Below are positions 54,002 through 63,666 of a DNA stretch of 64,000 nucleotides, in pieces. The stretch lies in contig JAEUII010000179.1 of assembly GCA_016795145.1 (NCBI GenBank), forward strand, positions 21,377-85,376, in the 5' to 3' direction. Within the stretch, counting starts at the first letter, position 1. The number at the start of each line of letters is the position of its first letter. The notes beneath the pieces are model-generated. The model had not been told where the DNA came from and searched no databases. It saw only the letters and a program-made list of their open reading frames with translations. The stretch comes from Planctomycetaceae bacterium (GTDB taxonomy: Bacteria; Planctomycetota; Planctomycetia; Planctomycetales; Planctomycetaceae). Both the position numbers and the translations under genes were made by a program.

Positions 54002-54316
54002 ATGGAGTCACTCGAGCATCTCTTTCAGGCCTCTTCGTCCGGCATCATTCTCCGAGTCTACGTGCAGCCCAAGGCACGACGTGCTCAAATCATCGGACTG
54101 CATGCGGACCGTCTGAAGCTGGCTGTCACCGAGCCACCAGATAAGGGCAAGGCCAACGCCGGTGTCGTGGAACTGATCGCCGAAACTTTCAAAGTCGCGC
54201 CGTCCCGAGTGTCTCTCGTGCGAGGCGATACGAGTCGACAAAAAGACGTCGCCATCCAGGGCATCGCAATGAATGACGCGATGACGATCCTGCGAAATCT
54301 CCTGACTCCCCACTAA
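54002..54316 (+). CDS. DUF167/YggU-family protein
   Basis: The 104-residue protein is a small alpha/beta protein of the DUF167 family. VYVQPKARRAQIIGLHADRL, AVTEPPDKGKANAGVVELIA and VSLVRGDTSRQKDVAI carry the conserved PxA, PPxxGKAN and G-x-x-S-R-x-K motifs. Its function is not known. The ATG at 54002 is preferred over an upstream start at 53954. It follows parB on the same strand with a family B repeat in the gap. Confidence 0.88.
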   Translation: MESLEHLFQASSSGIILRVYVQPKARRAQIIGLHADRLKLAVTEPPDKGKANAGVVELIAETFKVAPSRVSLVRGDTSRQKDVAIQGIAMNDAMTILRNLLTPH

Positions 54317-54360
54317 TCAGGCGAGCGGTCTGGCGTCAGCCGGCCGGTAGAATTTTCTCC

Positions 54361-54426
54361 CGTCATACCCGCGCAGGCGGGAACCCAGCTTTTGACGTTC
54401 TGGGTTCCCGCCTGCGCGGGAATGAC
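54361..54426. repeat. Family B inverted repeat
   Basis: CGTCATACCCGCGCAGGCGG and its near-perfect inverse, followed some 20 bases on by CCTTCGTTGTTCTGACGGAG, as in the copy at 30361. It lies between the convergent DUF167 and M48 genes. Confidence 0.92.
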
Positions 54427-54476
54427 GAACTTCTTTTCGTTGACATATGCCCCTTCGTTGTTCTGACGGAGCACTC

Positions 54477-54515
54477 GCCAATCACATACCGGGAAGCTGA
54501 CGCATCCCGCTCGCC
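54477..54515 (-). repeat. Family F repeat, inverted copy
   Basis: The inverse of the 52329 copy: ATACCGGGAAGCTGACGCAT then CCCGCTCGCC. It ends 18 bases before the stop of the M48 gene. Confidence 0.85.
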
Positions 54516-54533
54516 AAAGGCAAGTTCAAGTCA

Positions 54534-57278
54534 TCATTCGTCATCTTCGTCACCCTCCAGATCCACCTCTTCCTCCGGCGGATCTTCCAGCGGGACAAGG
54601 CCGATCTGAGTCTCGACCATCTCTGCGATCTGACACAGTCGCCCGAAGACTCGCCCCTGCAAAGGCGGCATCGACTGACCGATCGACATCGCGGCTTCAT
54701 AAAGAGCACCAGGATTGTCTTTGTCAGGAAGCTCCTTCAGGAAATACTCACCCACCGTCATGTCCGCCTTCGCATGATCAAACGGGTAGGGCACCGCCCA
54801 GAAAGATTCCCGCAGGTTTGTAATATGATCATTCAGCTCACTCATGCGCTGCTGGATCTGCTCAATCAACTTCGGGTTCTGCTGATTGTCCTCCAGCATC
54901 GCATACAATTTCGCGAGCGCCAGCTGCGCGTCACGAATCACCAGGAGTTGCCCGATGCGTTCGTTCAACTGATCAAACAGATCGATCAGCATGTCGAGTT
55001 CCGCAATCGACGCGCCCTGTTCCTTCAGAACGGCTTCATACTCGGGCAGCCGTGCCAGCTGCAAACCTGAATAGAGACGATCGGCCGCGGCATCTTCAAA
55101 GGGCGCCAGTTTTGGAGCCACTTTCCCTTGCTTGATCTCCGTTGCTTCACGAGCCGCTCGGATCTCATCACGATTCGTTAATGGAATCGAAAAGTCACTC
55201 TTACGAACTCGCAAGCCAGCTTTGAGCAGAATCTCCGCCAGTCCAATCTCGATCAGCAGCGTGTCGCATTCGTCAAACGTTTTCCACGCATCACCATATT
55301 TCTGAGCCTGGATCAGCATCGACTCACGGCTGTACTTCAATTGCCGGATTACTTCCTCCGGATGCTTCACAGGATTGCGAGCTGCCGTGGGACTTTGGAA
55401 TGGTCGATACCATGACAAATGTCCCTGGAAGAATCGCCGCAGTGCCTTCCAGGCCGCCTGCTGAACTTTCAGTCGCTCCATCAATTCGTCAACAGGATGA
55501 ATATCCGACTTCTTCAGCTGATCCCCAAGGATCTCTTTGTAGTAGTCCCATGTCACAGCACGCGAAAGAAAGTCAAACTTCTGAAAGAGGTGAGCGGCAG
55601 GAAGTCGCAGCGTAAACACACCCTCAGTGTTTTCTCTGGCCGCGCTGGCCATGCGTTCGGGGTCTGAAGGATGAGTATCGAAGAGCCCTGTCTTTGAGCT
55701 CATGATCATCTCGTCAATCTTCGAATGAACCTTCTCCGGCAACTGATCCACATTCAGCAGAATCAGTTTGGGAAGATTGTCACCAAGACGTCCCTCTGAA
55801 TAGAAGGTCCCGATGTCGGACATAGCGCCTTGGTAGGCAACATTCAAAACAGACAATTGCCGGGCGGTCGTTGCAAACGTCTTGCTTCCGGCGAATCGTG
55901 CCTCGTATCGGTCCGCATCGAACTCCATCTGCCGCATGAGGTAGCCGGAGATCAGATGTCCCAGCATCATCAGGCACCAGAGAATGCGGCGAGTCAGAAA
56001 GACACCAAAACGCACCAGATAAACGACCCAGCCGATTCGCATATCCAGGCTATGCGAAAGCTCCTCCAGCTTCTCGTCCCATGCGTCGCGTTCGTAGACG
56101 ACTCGCGTAAACCAGATACTGATCGAACGAATGACATACGAAAGCCGCATCCCGGCTCCCTGAGCGAAGTGGCCAAACTCATGGGCCAGAACACCGCCGA
56201 ACTGTCGCATCGTGAGACCTGCAACCAGCGGCATTCCCAGCGTCAGCACCAGGTCGTTTCCAGCAAAACTCAGCAGTCCTCTTCCAAAGCTGGCACTCGC
56301 ATTGATGTTGCAGTCGATGTCGATTCGACTGGGGCGAGGTGCTTTGACGGTGTCACAGATCCGGTCCACAAACTCGAACAACAGGGGTTCATCAGCGCGT
56401 TTCAGGGTACGACGACCGGAATCGCCTGCTGGCTTCGAAAAGAGCGGCTTGAACATGAAGATTACGAGCGTTACGCCGGCGATAATTGGAGTGACGTAGA
56501 TCATCACAGCAAAGATTACCGCACGTCCGGCGTTACGACCGGAACCCATTCCCGATGCGGCCGAAATGATGCCGGTATGGTTGACGGTGTGGTACCAGAC
56601 AGACCAGCCCACGAGTCCAACGATTGCCAGGTAGACAAATGGCAAAATGATCATGAACAAAGAAACCAGCGCGATACTCAGTCGATACGTCCCCGTCACG
56701 GGAACCGGTTCGATCGCCTCCGCCTGAAATGATGCCAGCACCTTCTTTCGCAGAACCGTGAAGTCCTCCGGAGGTGCTGACAATGTCGCGGCTGTATGGC
56801 GAATCGCATCCTGCTGAACATCACGTGGGCCCGCCACCGTTCGCGCGCGAACGACAGGTTTGCTGGCCGGTGTCGCGGCAGACACAGGCTCCGCCGTCAC
56901 AATGTCAGCACCGGAAACGGGCTCCGTGATTCGTCGTGCTTTTCGAACAACCGGTGCCGCTGAGTTCTCCGGAAACACCTCCACCACTTCTGCATTGGAA
57001 TTAGGTATTGTCGGCGGAACCACGTTTGGCTTTGACGCGGGTGGAGCTACGGCACTCTTTGGAGGCACGGGACCCGGCTTCGGAGCAGCGGGCTCCTGCT
57101 TCGGTGGTGCCGATGTTGCCGCTGGTCTCGACAGCGGTGCTGGATCTACTGCCGGCGCTCCTGGAGCAGCGACCGTAATGATCTCTTTGCATTTGATGCA
57201 GCGGATCTTCTTCCCAGCCAGTTCGTCCTTCACTGCAAAAGCTGCGGAACAGGCTGGGCAACTGATTTGGATCGCCAC
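54534..57278 (-). CDS. Large membrane M48-family metalloprotease with zinc-ribbon N-terminus
   Basis: Started at GTG 57278 (VAIQISCPACSA), with GGAG 8 bases upstream, the protein has 914 residues. An N-terminal zinc ribbon (CPAC and CIKC) is followed by a Pro/Ala-rich linker of about 150 residues. Next come membrane helices near 250-320 and the M48 catalytic motif LAHEFGHFAQG (H366, E367, H370). The third ligand should be the glutamate in MEFDADRYEARF, then a long helical C-terminal half of about 400 residues and an acidic tail. It probably degrades envelope proteins. An extension to 57452 lacks support. Confidence 0.88.
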   Translation of the reverse strand: MAIQISCPACSAAFAVKDELAGKKIRCIKCKEIITVAAPGAPAVDPAPLSRPAATSAPPKQEPAAPKPGPVPPKSAVAPPASKPNVVPPTIPNSNAEVVEVFPENSAAPVVRKARRITEPVSGADIVTAEPVSAATPASKPVVRARTVAGPRDVQQDAIRHTAATLSAPPEDFTVLRKKVLASFQAEAIEPVPVTGTYRLSIALVSLFMIILPFVYLAIVGLVGWSVWYHTVNHTGIISAASGMGSGRNAGRAVIFAVMIYVTPIIAGVTLVIFMFKPLFSKPAGDSGRRTLKRADEPLLFEFVDRICDTVKAPRPSRIDIDCNINASASFGRGLLSFAGNDLVLTLGMPLVAGLTMRQFGGVLAHEFGHFAQGAGMRLSYVIRSISIWFTRVVYERDAWDEKLEELSHSLDMRIGWVVYLVRFGVFLTRRILWCLMMLGHLISGYLMRQMEFDADRYEARFAGSKTFATTARQLSVLNVAYQGAMSDIGTFYSEGRLGDNLPKLILLNVDQLPEKVHSKIDEMIMSSKTGLFDTHPSDPERMASAARENTEGVFTLRLPAAHLFQKFDFLSRAVTWDYYKEILGDQLKKSDIHPVDELMERLKVQQAAWKALRRFFQGHLSWYRPFQSPTAARNPVKHPEEVIRQLKYSRESMLIQAQKYGDAWKTFDECDTLLIEIGLAEILLKAGLRVRKSDFSIPLTNRDEIRAAREATEIKQGKVAPKLAPFEDAAADRLYSGLQLARLPEYEAVLKEQGASIAELDMLIDLFDQLNERIGQLLVIRDAQLALAKLYAMLEDNQQNPKLIEQIQQRMSELNDHITNLRESFWAVPYPFDHAKADMTVGEYFLKELPDKDNPGALYEAAMSIGQSMPPLQGRVFGRLCQIAEMVETQIGLVPLEDPPEEEVDLEGDEDDE

Positions 57279-57571
57279 GATGCAAACTCCAGTCTCGTCT
57301 ATGAATAACGCTAATCCAGTTGTTTCAGGTAAAGACCAAAAACAGAGAACCGAAGAGCGTAGAGTGCTGTCTGCCGAGCGGCAAGTGAAGCCATCTGCGC
57401 CGTCAGTCAGATCGCAACTCGATTCCGACGACTTGCTGTGAGTAAAGCTCAAGGTCCCTGTTTGTTCGCAGAAATAGTTTCTGGATTCCCTCGCAAAGAG
57501 AAAGTCTGTTTCGTACTTTCAAGTGCCCGATGCACATTCGGCATCTCAACAGTGAAGGTCTTGACTGTTCA

Positions 57572-58843
57572 ATGAAAACATCTGGAACGAACACCGACTC
57601 TGCGATCAAGGTCCCTTCCGACGCCGAAGCCTGGGAGCGTCTGCCGAAAACCGTTTCTGGTGGTGGTCAGCCACTGCCAATCTGGGCTCGCGCGGTGGCG
57701 GTTCATTTGCCCCGAACGGCCGCGGCGATGCTGGAGCTGGACTACGCTCAGCGAGCCGTCAGCCCGGTGAATCCGATCCTGCGAGCAAAGATGCGATGGG
57801 TTGTGGCCAATGCAAACCATTGTGACTACTCCATGGCGTACGCCATTGCTGACCTGAAGCGAGCTGGCGCAAGTCCCGAAGTCATCGCGACTCTGACTGG
57901 CTCGGCAGAGAAATGGCCGGAGGAAGATCGCAAGCCGTTGGAGTTTGCTCGTCTGCTGACCGTTGCCGCGCCGACGATTCCGGATCAGCTGTTCGAAGAC
58001 CTTCGCGTCAAATACGGCGAGAACCAGGTGGCGTCGATGGTTCTTCTGGCGGCCTATGGAAACTTCCAGGACCGTATCGTGCTGGGTCTTCAGTTGCCGA
58101 TGGAAGAGACCGGGCCGCTCGCTCCGCTGGACGTGGAATTCGTCGAAGGAGCGTTGCAGATGGCTCCCTTGATTCCTCCCAACGCACCGCTGAAGGTGCT
58201 CAATCCGAATGGCACCGATGTTGTCAGTTATGATGCAGACTGGGCATCTGTCACTTATGACGAGTTGCAGACGCGACTGGAAAAGCAGCGGGATCGCAAA
58301 CCACGACTTCCAATTCCCACCTGGGAACAGGTGAAGACGAAGCTGCCGGCCAACATGACGGTCCGACCAACTCGAATTGTGTGGAGTCTGATGACCTACG
58401 GATATGCGGCTGAACTGCAGGTTCCGTGGAGCACTGCGACTCGAACGATGTGGGCGGAGCAACCGGGTGATCGAGTCTTCGAGGAGAGCCTCTTCTGGAT
58501 TCAGACTCGAGCAATCGAATGCAACTACTGCATGGGTCACTGCGAGATGCTGCTGGAAGTCGCCGGGCTCGACAAAGGCGCGATTGCCGATCGAACTCGA
58601 CGCCTGGCCGGCAGCGACTGGTCCGCATTCCCACCCGAAGAGCAGAGGGCTTACGCGTATGCAAGAAAGCTCAGCCAGGCTCCATGGACGCTGACCAAAG
58701 ACGATTACGCCACACTGGAAAAAGACCTCGGCCCCGAAGTGGCGATGTCAACATTCTGGTGGCTCTGCCGAGGCCTCTACATGACTCGCATCTCAGACGG
58801 TTTCCAACTTCCGCTTGAGAGAGAAAACGTGTTTGGGCCGTAG
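57572..58843 (+). CDS. Double carboxymuconolactone-decarboxylase (AhpD-like) protein
   Basis: The 423-residue protein has two AhpD-like helical modules. In the first, ANHCDYSMAYAIADL contains only one cysteine where CxxC is expected. In the second, AIECNYCMGHCEMLLEVAGL has CxxC plus a third Cys and the downstream His pattern, as in peroxidase-active members. Both share LRAKMRWVV/FWIQTRA-type helices before the motif. Alkylhydroperoxide-reductase-like activity is possible only in the second half. The ATG at 57572 is chosen; no close ribosome site is visible. Confidence 0.83.
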   Translation: MKTSGTNTDSAIKVPSDAEAWERLPKTVSGGGQPLPIWARAVAVHLPRTAAAMLELDYAQRAVSPVNPILRAKMRWVVANANHCDYSMAYAIADLKRAGASPEVIATLTGSAEKWPEEDRKPLEFARLLTVAAPTIPDQLFEDLRVKYGENQVASMVLLAAYGNFQDRIVLGLQLPMEETGPLAPLDVEFVEGALQMAPLIPPNAPLKVLNPNGTDVVSYDADWASVTYDELQTRLEKQRDRKPRLPIPTWEQVKTKLPANMTVRPTRIVWSLMTYGYAAELQVPWSTATRTMWAEQPGDRVFEESLFWIQTRAIECNYCMGHCEMLLEVAGLDKGAIADRTRRLAGSDWSAFPPEEQRAYAYARKLSQAPWTLTKDDYATLEKDLGPEVAMSTFWWLCRGLYMTRISDGFQLPLERENVFGP

Positions 58844-58871
58844 CCCGCTGAGCTCGTGCTCGGGGTATTGG

Positions 58872-61172
58872 TTACTTCCTTGCAACTTCTCGTTTGACTG
58901 CCCCGCGCGGGGCGTATCGGGACAACATGGCGGGCAAAAACACCAGGTCGCCAAAGAGAGCGGCGGCGATGGTGAGGACTCCCATGGTGGCAAAGATGTG
59001 ATGATCGCGTGAATCACTGAAGGCAACGGTCCCGAAACCGGCGACGAGCACCACCGTGGTCATGACCATGGCAACACCGGCACTCCCGAAGGCTCGGCGG
59101 ATCGCCAGATCGACATCGTTCGTAAGCTCTCGTTCTTCGACAAACCGAGTCAGAAAGTGAATGGTGTCGTCGACAGCAATGCCAAGACACACGGTGAAAG
59201 CACACACGCTGACGAGTTCCAAAGGATAGCCGGACCAGACCATCCAGACTCCGGCGACGGCGAGAGGAAAGACGTTGGGAACGACGGAAATCAAACCCAA
59301 TGGAACTGACCGATAGGCCAATCCCAGGACCACAAAAATGATGACCATCGCACTGCCAAGACTTGAAGCAAGGTCAACGACGATCTGGTACAGATTCTTC
59401 CATCTCCATACAGCATCGCCTTCCAGTTCCAGTGTGAAGTTGGGATGGCGCTGCTGAATTTCGGCGAGACCTTTTTCGACGCGTTCAAAGACCGGACCGT
59501 AGTGAGCAATACCCAGGTCCTGAACTCGAAAGCGGACGTTGGCGGTGCGAGGTTCCGGCCGATAGTACGATCGCTTCAGCTGAGGCGGCAGCAGTTCCAG
59601 CATTCCCATTCGCTCTGAAGCAGGGCCTGTGCCTGGAAGAGCATCCACGAGCGTTCGAATCGAAAGCGGATAGCCAATCTCCTTTTCTTTCCGCAGCAGA
59701 TCATCCACCTCGATGACAGTTTCCAGAATCTCCGGTGACTCATCGGGAACTTTGCTGTTCCATGTCAGTTCCACGTCTGACGATTCAAGTCCACCAAGCA
59801 CCTGGTCCAGATGATTCAGCGCCTGATAGGCTTCGCTGTGTTCCGGAAGTGAATTTGAACGTCGCTCGTCAGGACGCAGTGTCAGCGAAACACCCGTCAT
59901 CAGCAGCGTCGAAACAATCCCGGCCGCACTGATGAATTTGGGATATCGCAGCACCCACTCGATCAGCCCGCCAATCTTCGACAGGTTCTTATCGATCAGG
60001 CTCTTTTCGATGCCCTTGTGAATGTTCCGACCAACCCATGTAGAACAGATCAGCGGAATGATCCAGGCGACTGCGAAAAACGTAAGGGTCACACCGATGA
60101 CGCTGCACCAGCCGAATTCCTGAACCCACTTGTTGTGTGCCAGCACGAGCGATCCAAGCCCAATCGCCGTTGTGAGCGATGTTAGCATGCAGGCGAATCC
60201 AACCTGCTGGAGCGACTCCCGTGCGGCTTCACGTTCGGACATTCCCGAGGCTCGTAGCTTTCGCAGCAGAACCATCAGGTGCACTCCATCGGTCAGTCCC
60301 ACAAGACTGACCAACACCGGCAAAATCACATCGTTGAACGGATTGTCCTGCAGGTTGAAGAACTTCAAAAACCCCAGCGTCCAGAAGACGCCCGTGATCG
60401 GTGCCAGCGACACAATGAAGACAGCTCGAAAGCCACGAAACAGGACGATCGCCATCACGGCAATCACGCCGTAGCCAATGACCTGATACTTCACCTGATT
60501 GGCTTCATGAGCCTGCATGGCGGTCAACCACGCGGGTATCGGCCCCGTAACTCGGAACTGCACTTTGACGTCGGGATAATCCGCAGCAGCCTTCTCGCAC
60601 AGCTCCCTCAGACCGCCCATGTACTGATCATCATTGCGAATGAAATCGCGATCCATGCCGACCATCAACAGCAGCGTCTCGCCGTCTTCCGACAACAGTT
60701 GACCGCCAACGAGCGGATGCTTCATCGCCTTTTCACGAGCTGCCGCGAATCGTTCTGCAGAGGCTTCGGACCGGGGAAACAGTGGCTCCGGCAGACCGAA
60801 AATATTCAACATCGGAACGCGATCCATCCACAGCACGCCGGAGATGTGTTCCTGCTGTTCCAGAGTCTCCACCACATGGCGCATCATCTTCGCGCCTTCC
60901 GGAGTGAAGAACTGCTTCGACTCCGCCACGATAATCGATTCGCCCGCGATTTGAAAAACGCCTCCAACGTTCGGAGCCTTTCGTTCCGGCTCCGTCTTTT
61001 CGTTCGACTTCTCCTCAGACGTCGCTTCAGTCGACACAAACAACCCGCGCACCCAGTGAGGTCGCACGTGGCCAATGATCGACAGAACCGTCGTCAGCAC
61101 GATCATGCCAAACGTAAAACGACGATGATCCACCATCCAGACCATCGCTCGATCAAATGCTGCTTTCATCAA
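58872..61172 (-). CDS. RND/MMPL-family exporter
   Basis: The 766-residue membrane protein has 12 helices in two halves, each with an outer loop domain, the pattern of RND/MMPL and patched-like transporters. The first conserved stretch is FNDVILPVLVSLVGLTDGVH and the second LVSVCAFTVCLGIAVDDTIHF, where the D-D/DD-type charged residues that carry protons are found. An N-terminal helix begins near residue 18. Typical substrates are lipids or hopanoids, but none can be assigned. It is adjacent to, and reads in the same direction as, the redoxin-cytochrome gene. Confidence 0.9.
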   Translation of the reverse strand: MMKAAFDRAMVWMVDHRRFTFGMIVLTTVLSIIGHVRPHWVRGLFVSTEATSEEKSNEKTEPERKAPNVGGVFQIAGESIIVAESKQFFTPEGAKMMRHVVETLEQQEHISGVLWMDRVPMLNIFGLPEPLFPRSEASAERFAAAREKAMKHPLVGGQLLSEDGETLLLMVGMDRDFIRNDDQYMGGLRELCEKAAADYPDVKVQFRVTGPIPAWLTAMQAHEANQVKYQVIGYGVIAVMAIVLFRGFRAVFIVSLAPITGVFWTLGFLKFFNLQDNPFNDVILPVLVSLVGLTDGVHLMVLLRKLRASGMSEREAARESLQQVGFACMLTSLTTAIGLGSLVLAHNKWVQEFGWCSVIGVTLTFFAVAWIIPLICSTWVGRNIHKGIEKSLIDKNLSKIGGLIEWVLRYPKFISAAGIVSTLLMTGVSLTLRPDERRSNSLPEHSEAYQALNHLDQVLGGLESSDVELTWNSKVPDESPEILETVIEVDDLLRKEKEIGYPLSIRTLVDALPGTGPASERMGMLELLPPQLKRSYYRPEPRTANVRFRVQDLGIAHYGPVFERVEKGLAEIQQRHPNFTLELEGDAVWRWKNLYQIVVDLASSLGSAMVIIFVVLGLAYRSVPLGLISVVPNVFPLAVAGVWMVWSGYPLELVSVCAFTVCLGIAVDDTIHFLTRFVEERELTNDVDLAIRRAFGSAGVAMVMTTVVLVAGFGTVAFSDSRDHHIFATMGVLTIAAALFGDLVFLPAMLSRYAPRGAVKREVARK

Positions 61173-61230
61173 CCAGTTGCTCTATCGCTTGAGTTCATCG
61201 CAGAGCAGTTGTCCTCAACTGCTGCTGTTC

Positions 61231-61296
61231 GTAGTGGATCTCGCCAGAGATCCTACGACGTTCGTTGATGATGGGATCTCTGGCGAGATCCACTAC
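61231..61296. repeat. GTAG-type REP inverted pair
   Basis: Two identical elements in opposite orientation, GTAGT plus GGATCTC-GCCA-GAGATCC, 20 bases apart. The pair lies in the 137-base gap between the RND exporter start and the redoxin-cytochrome stop. The two copies can pair with each other perfectly over 23 bases. Confidence 0.9.
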
Positions 61297-61309
61297 GGCT
61301 CAAAGGCTT

Positions 61310-63310
61310 TCAAGGGCCGATCGGCCCCTTGAACTTTCGTTCCGCCACTTTGCGAAGTTCATCGCGGCTGGCATTATTGTCGCCATTGGTGTCGAATCGA
61401 TCAAAGTTGCGTCGAACGGCCAGTGGAACTTCCGTCTTCAAGACCTGACCGTCTTTGTTCACGTCGAGGTCCGCGAAGAACTTGTCGACGAACGACTGAA
61501 TCCGCGTTTCCCGATCCACCTCCGGCAGCGTTGTCGGATTGGCTGACGACGCGGTTCCTCGGCTTGCTCGTCCCGCTGACTTCTTCTTCGCATTGACCGG
61601 TTCGGCGACTTCCAGAAACACGACCGCCATTTCTTCCCACGTCTGATCGCCCCACGTCACCCATTCTTTAGGATCCGGGTTTGCCGGATTCGCATCGGAG
61701 TTATCAAACGTCACTTTGAAGTTCACGCTGCGAAGAGTATCAAGCGGAATCTGGTCGGCCCAAACATACGAGTGTTGCCAGTTGAAGTCATAGTGCGGCA
61801 CGTTCAACAATAGCTCTTCACCGCTATTCGTCTCTGCCGTCAGCTGAAACGCTTTTCCTCGCAGATGCATATGAGGAGCCGCGGACATCAGCACTCCTTC
61901 GCTCGGCAGCCATCGAACTTTGCCCGAAACTTCATGCGCCGCTGCGTTCGGAGGAATCTCAAACTCCTGATCGATGCCGATCGCCGTCAGAACTTCATGA
62001 GTCACAGTGGACGCGTCGCAGAAATTCAGCCCGATCTTTGTCAGATCCGACTGTTCACGACCATTCGGCGTGTAATGCATCTGGAAGACAATCTTCGAAC
62101 CAGCCGGAACCTTGCGAGCATACCCGGATGGCAACGGAATGATACGCTGTCCCGGAACGTAAGCCGTCAGCCAGCCGACGCCTCGAAATTCCGATCCATC
62201 CGGCGGACGAATAAACGCGATCGCGTGGTGCACGACACTGCGATTGCCGGGAATGATCTGAGCTTCATTGACCCACTTGTCTTCGGTAAACCCAGGATCC
62301 ACCACAAAGTACTGATAGTCGACTGTTCCTTCAGCCGGAACAACAAACGCACGGTCTCGCATTTCGACGACGACATCCGGATCATGCTGAAGATGCCATT
62401 CCTTTGCTTCGGGGTATTCAATCTTCGCGGCCGTCTCCGCACCGATCGGCATTCCCTGTTCGACCCATGAACGAAACACCTGCTGATCGGCTTCGGACAT
62501 CCGACGTTCGTTGGCGAGAGGACGGCCGCCGGAGCCATGCCATGGCGGCATTCGCCCATTGTCGATCGTCTCCAGCATCGTTTCGGCCCAGCCTTCGACT
62601 TCCGCAAACGTCTCCATCGAGAATGGGCCGATATCACCAGAGCGATGACATTCCAGACAGTTGCGTTTCAGGACCTCAGAAACCTGTCCGGACCATGTGA
62701 CGGCTGATTCCGCGGCCGGTGTTGTCGTCGCCTTCCGACGTCGCCCGATGATGCATCCCGCGGCTTCTGTCTTGGCGACGGAAACTGCTTTGTTCGCCAG
62801 CAGCTCATCGATCGCAATTTTCAGGTCTTCACGAGACGCCGCAGGCCTTGCGATCCCAGGAAGGTACTGATCATCGACGCGTCCCTGATAACAGACTTCC
62901 AGCCGTTCGTTGAGCACAAACACTTCCGGCGTTCGTTCGGCGTTGTACGCTTCGACAACAGCTCCGGTCTCATCACGCACGACGGGAAACGTGGGCTTCA
63001 GTTGCTCGCAGAATCTCTTCACATCGTCCATGGAGTCCTGACGATTTCCATTCACTCCGATGAACAGGACTCCCTTGTCGCGGTACTGATCTGACATCGC
63101 CGACAGCCGAGCCGTGTAGAGCTGCACTACGGGACATTCGCTGCCCAGGAAACAAACGACGGTGACCTTTGAGCCCCCGTCAACTTTGTGAACCTTCCCC
63201 GAGGCATCTGGCAGCTCAAACGCGAACTTTCCATCGTTCGCAACAGCAGGGCTCACCAGACAGAGCAGGGCAGCCACGATCAACGAGCCAGGTAGAAAAT
63301 TCGTTCGCAT
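61310..63310 (-). CDS. Secreted redoxin / c-type cytochrome / copper-oxygenase-like / EF-hand fusion
   Basis: The 666-residue protein has a signal peptide (about 1-24) and a redoxin domain with a single peroxidatic-type cysteine (C59 in FLGSECPVV). A heme-binding CLECH follows at 218-222, after a stretch with GCIIGRRRK. A copper type II monooxygenase-like region comes next: RSVVHHAIAF, KIVFQMHYTPNG and AAPHMHLRGK give the paired and single histidines. Near the end are two EF-hand-like segments, DLDVNKDGQV and DTNGDNNASRDE. This combined architecture is familiar in planctomycetes. The reaction is unknown; an extracytoplasmic oxidoreductase role is likely. Confidence 0.88.
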   Translation of the reverse strand: MRTNFLPGSLIVAALLCLVSPAVANDGKFAFELPDASGKVHKVDGGSKVTVVCFLGSECPVVQLYTARLSAMSDQYRDKGVLFIGVNGNRQDSMDDVKRFCEQLKPTFPVVRDETGAVVEAYNAERTPEVFVLNERLEVCYQGRVDDQYLPGIARPAASREDLKIAIDELLANKAVSVAKTEAAGCIIGRRRKATTTPAAESAVTWSGQVSEVLKRNCLECHRSGDIGPFSMETFAEVEGWAETMLETIDNGRMPPWHGSGGRPLANERRMSEADQQVFRSWVEQGMPIGAETAAKIEYPEAKEWHLQHDPDVVVEMRDRAFVVPAEGTVDYQYFVVDPGFTEDKWVNEAQIIPGNRSVVHHAIAFIRPPDGSEFRGVGWLTAYVPGQRIIPLPSGYARKVPAGSKIVFQMHYTPNGREQSDLTKIGLNFCDASTVTHEVLTAIGIDQEFEIPPNAAAHEVSGKVRWLPSEGVLMSAAPHMHLRGKAFQLTAETNSGEELLLNVPHYDFNWQHSYVWADQIPLDTLRSVNFKVTFDNSDANPANPDPKEWVTWGDQTWEEMAVVFLEVAEPVNAKKKSAGRASRGTASSANPTTLPEVDRETRIQSFVDKFFADLDVNKDGQVLKTEVPLAVRRNFDRFDTNGDNNASRDELRKVAERKFKGPIGP

Positions 63311-63327
63311 AGAAATCGCACCAGAAT

Positions 63328-63424
63328 GTAGAGTCGTTGTTCGCTCCGCCGAACAGAACGCCCCGTCTCAAATGCCATCAGGCCAAATAGTTAACAGGCC
63401 GCCTGGTTCGTGGAGAGCTGTGAG
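63328..63424. repeat. Family E composite repeat, copy 2
   Basis: It begins GTAGAGTCGTTGTTCGCTCC, continues CGCCGAACAGAACGC, and ends with a worn second module GCCTGGTTCGTGGAGAG (the hairpin of copy 1 is broken). It lies 17 bases before the start of the redoxin-cytochrome gene, so it may overlap that gene's promoter. Confidence 0.85.
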
Positions 63425-63638
63425 TTTATGGTGAAGTGACCAGGCGGACCAGTCGGTGGGGCGCTATAAGGGTCGGAATGAGCAACCCAACATCCGACAG
63501 CATGTCCATCGAACCCGCAGCATCTGAAGTCACCGCGTCTGCCCCGGCAGCACCGGGAGTCACCTCACCGGAAACGCTGGCTGGAAGCGAATCCGGCAGG
63601 AGCCACGCCAGAGTCAGTTGATCCTTATTGGTTACACC

Positions 63639-63666
63639 GTCATTCCCGAGAAGGCTCGAACCCAGC
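63639..63666. repeat. Family B repeat, partial single arm
   Basis: It reads CCGTCATTCCCGAGAAGGCT then CGAACCCAG, with changes in the stem relative to 30361, 53861 and 54361, and no second arm. Confidence 0.6.
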
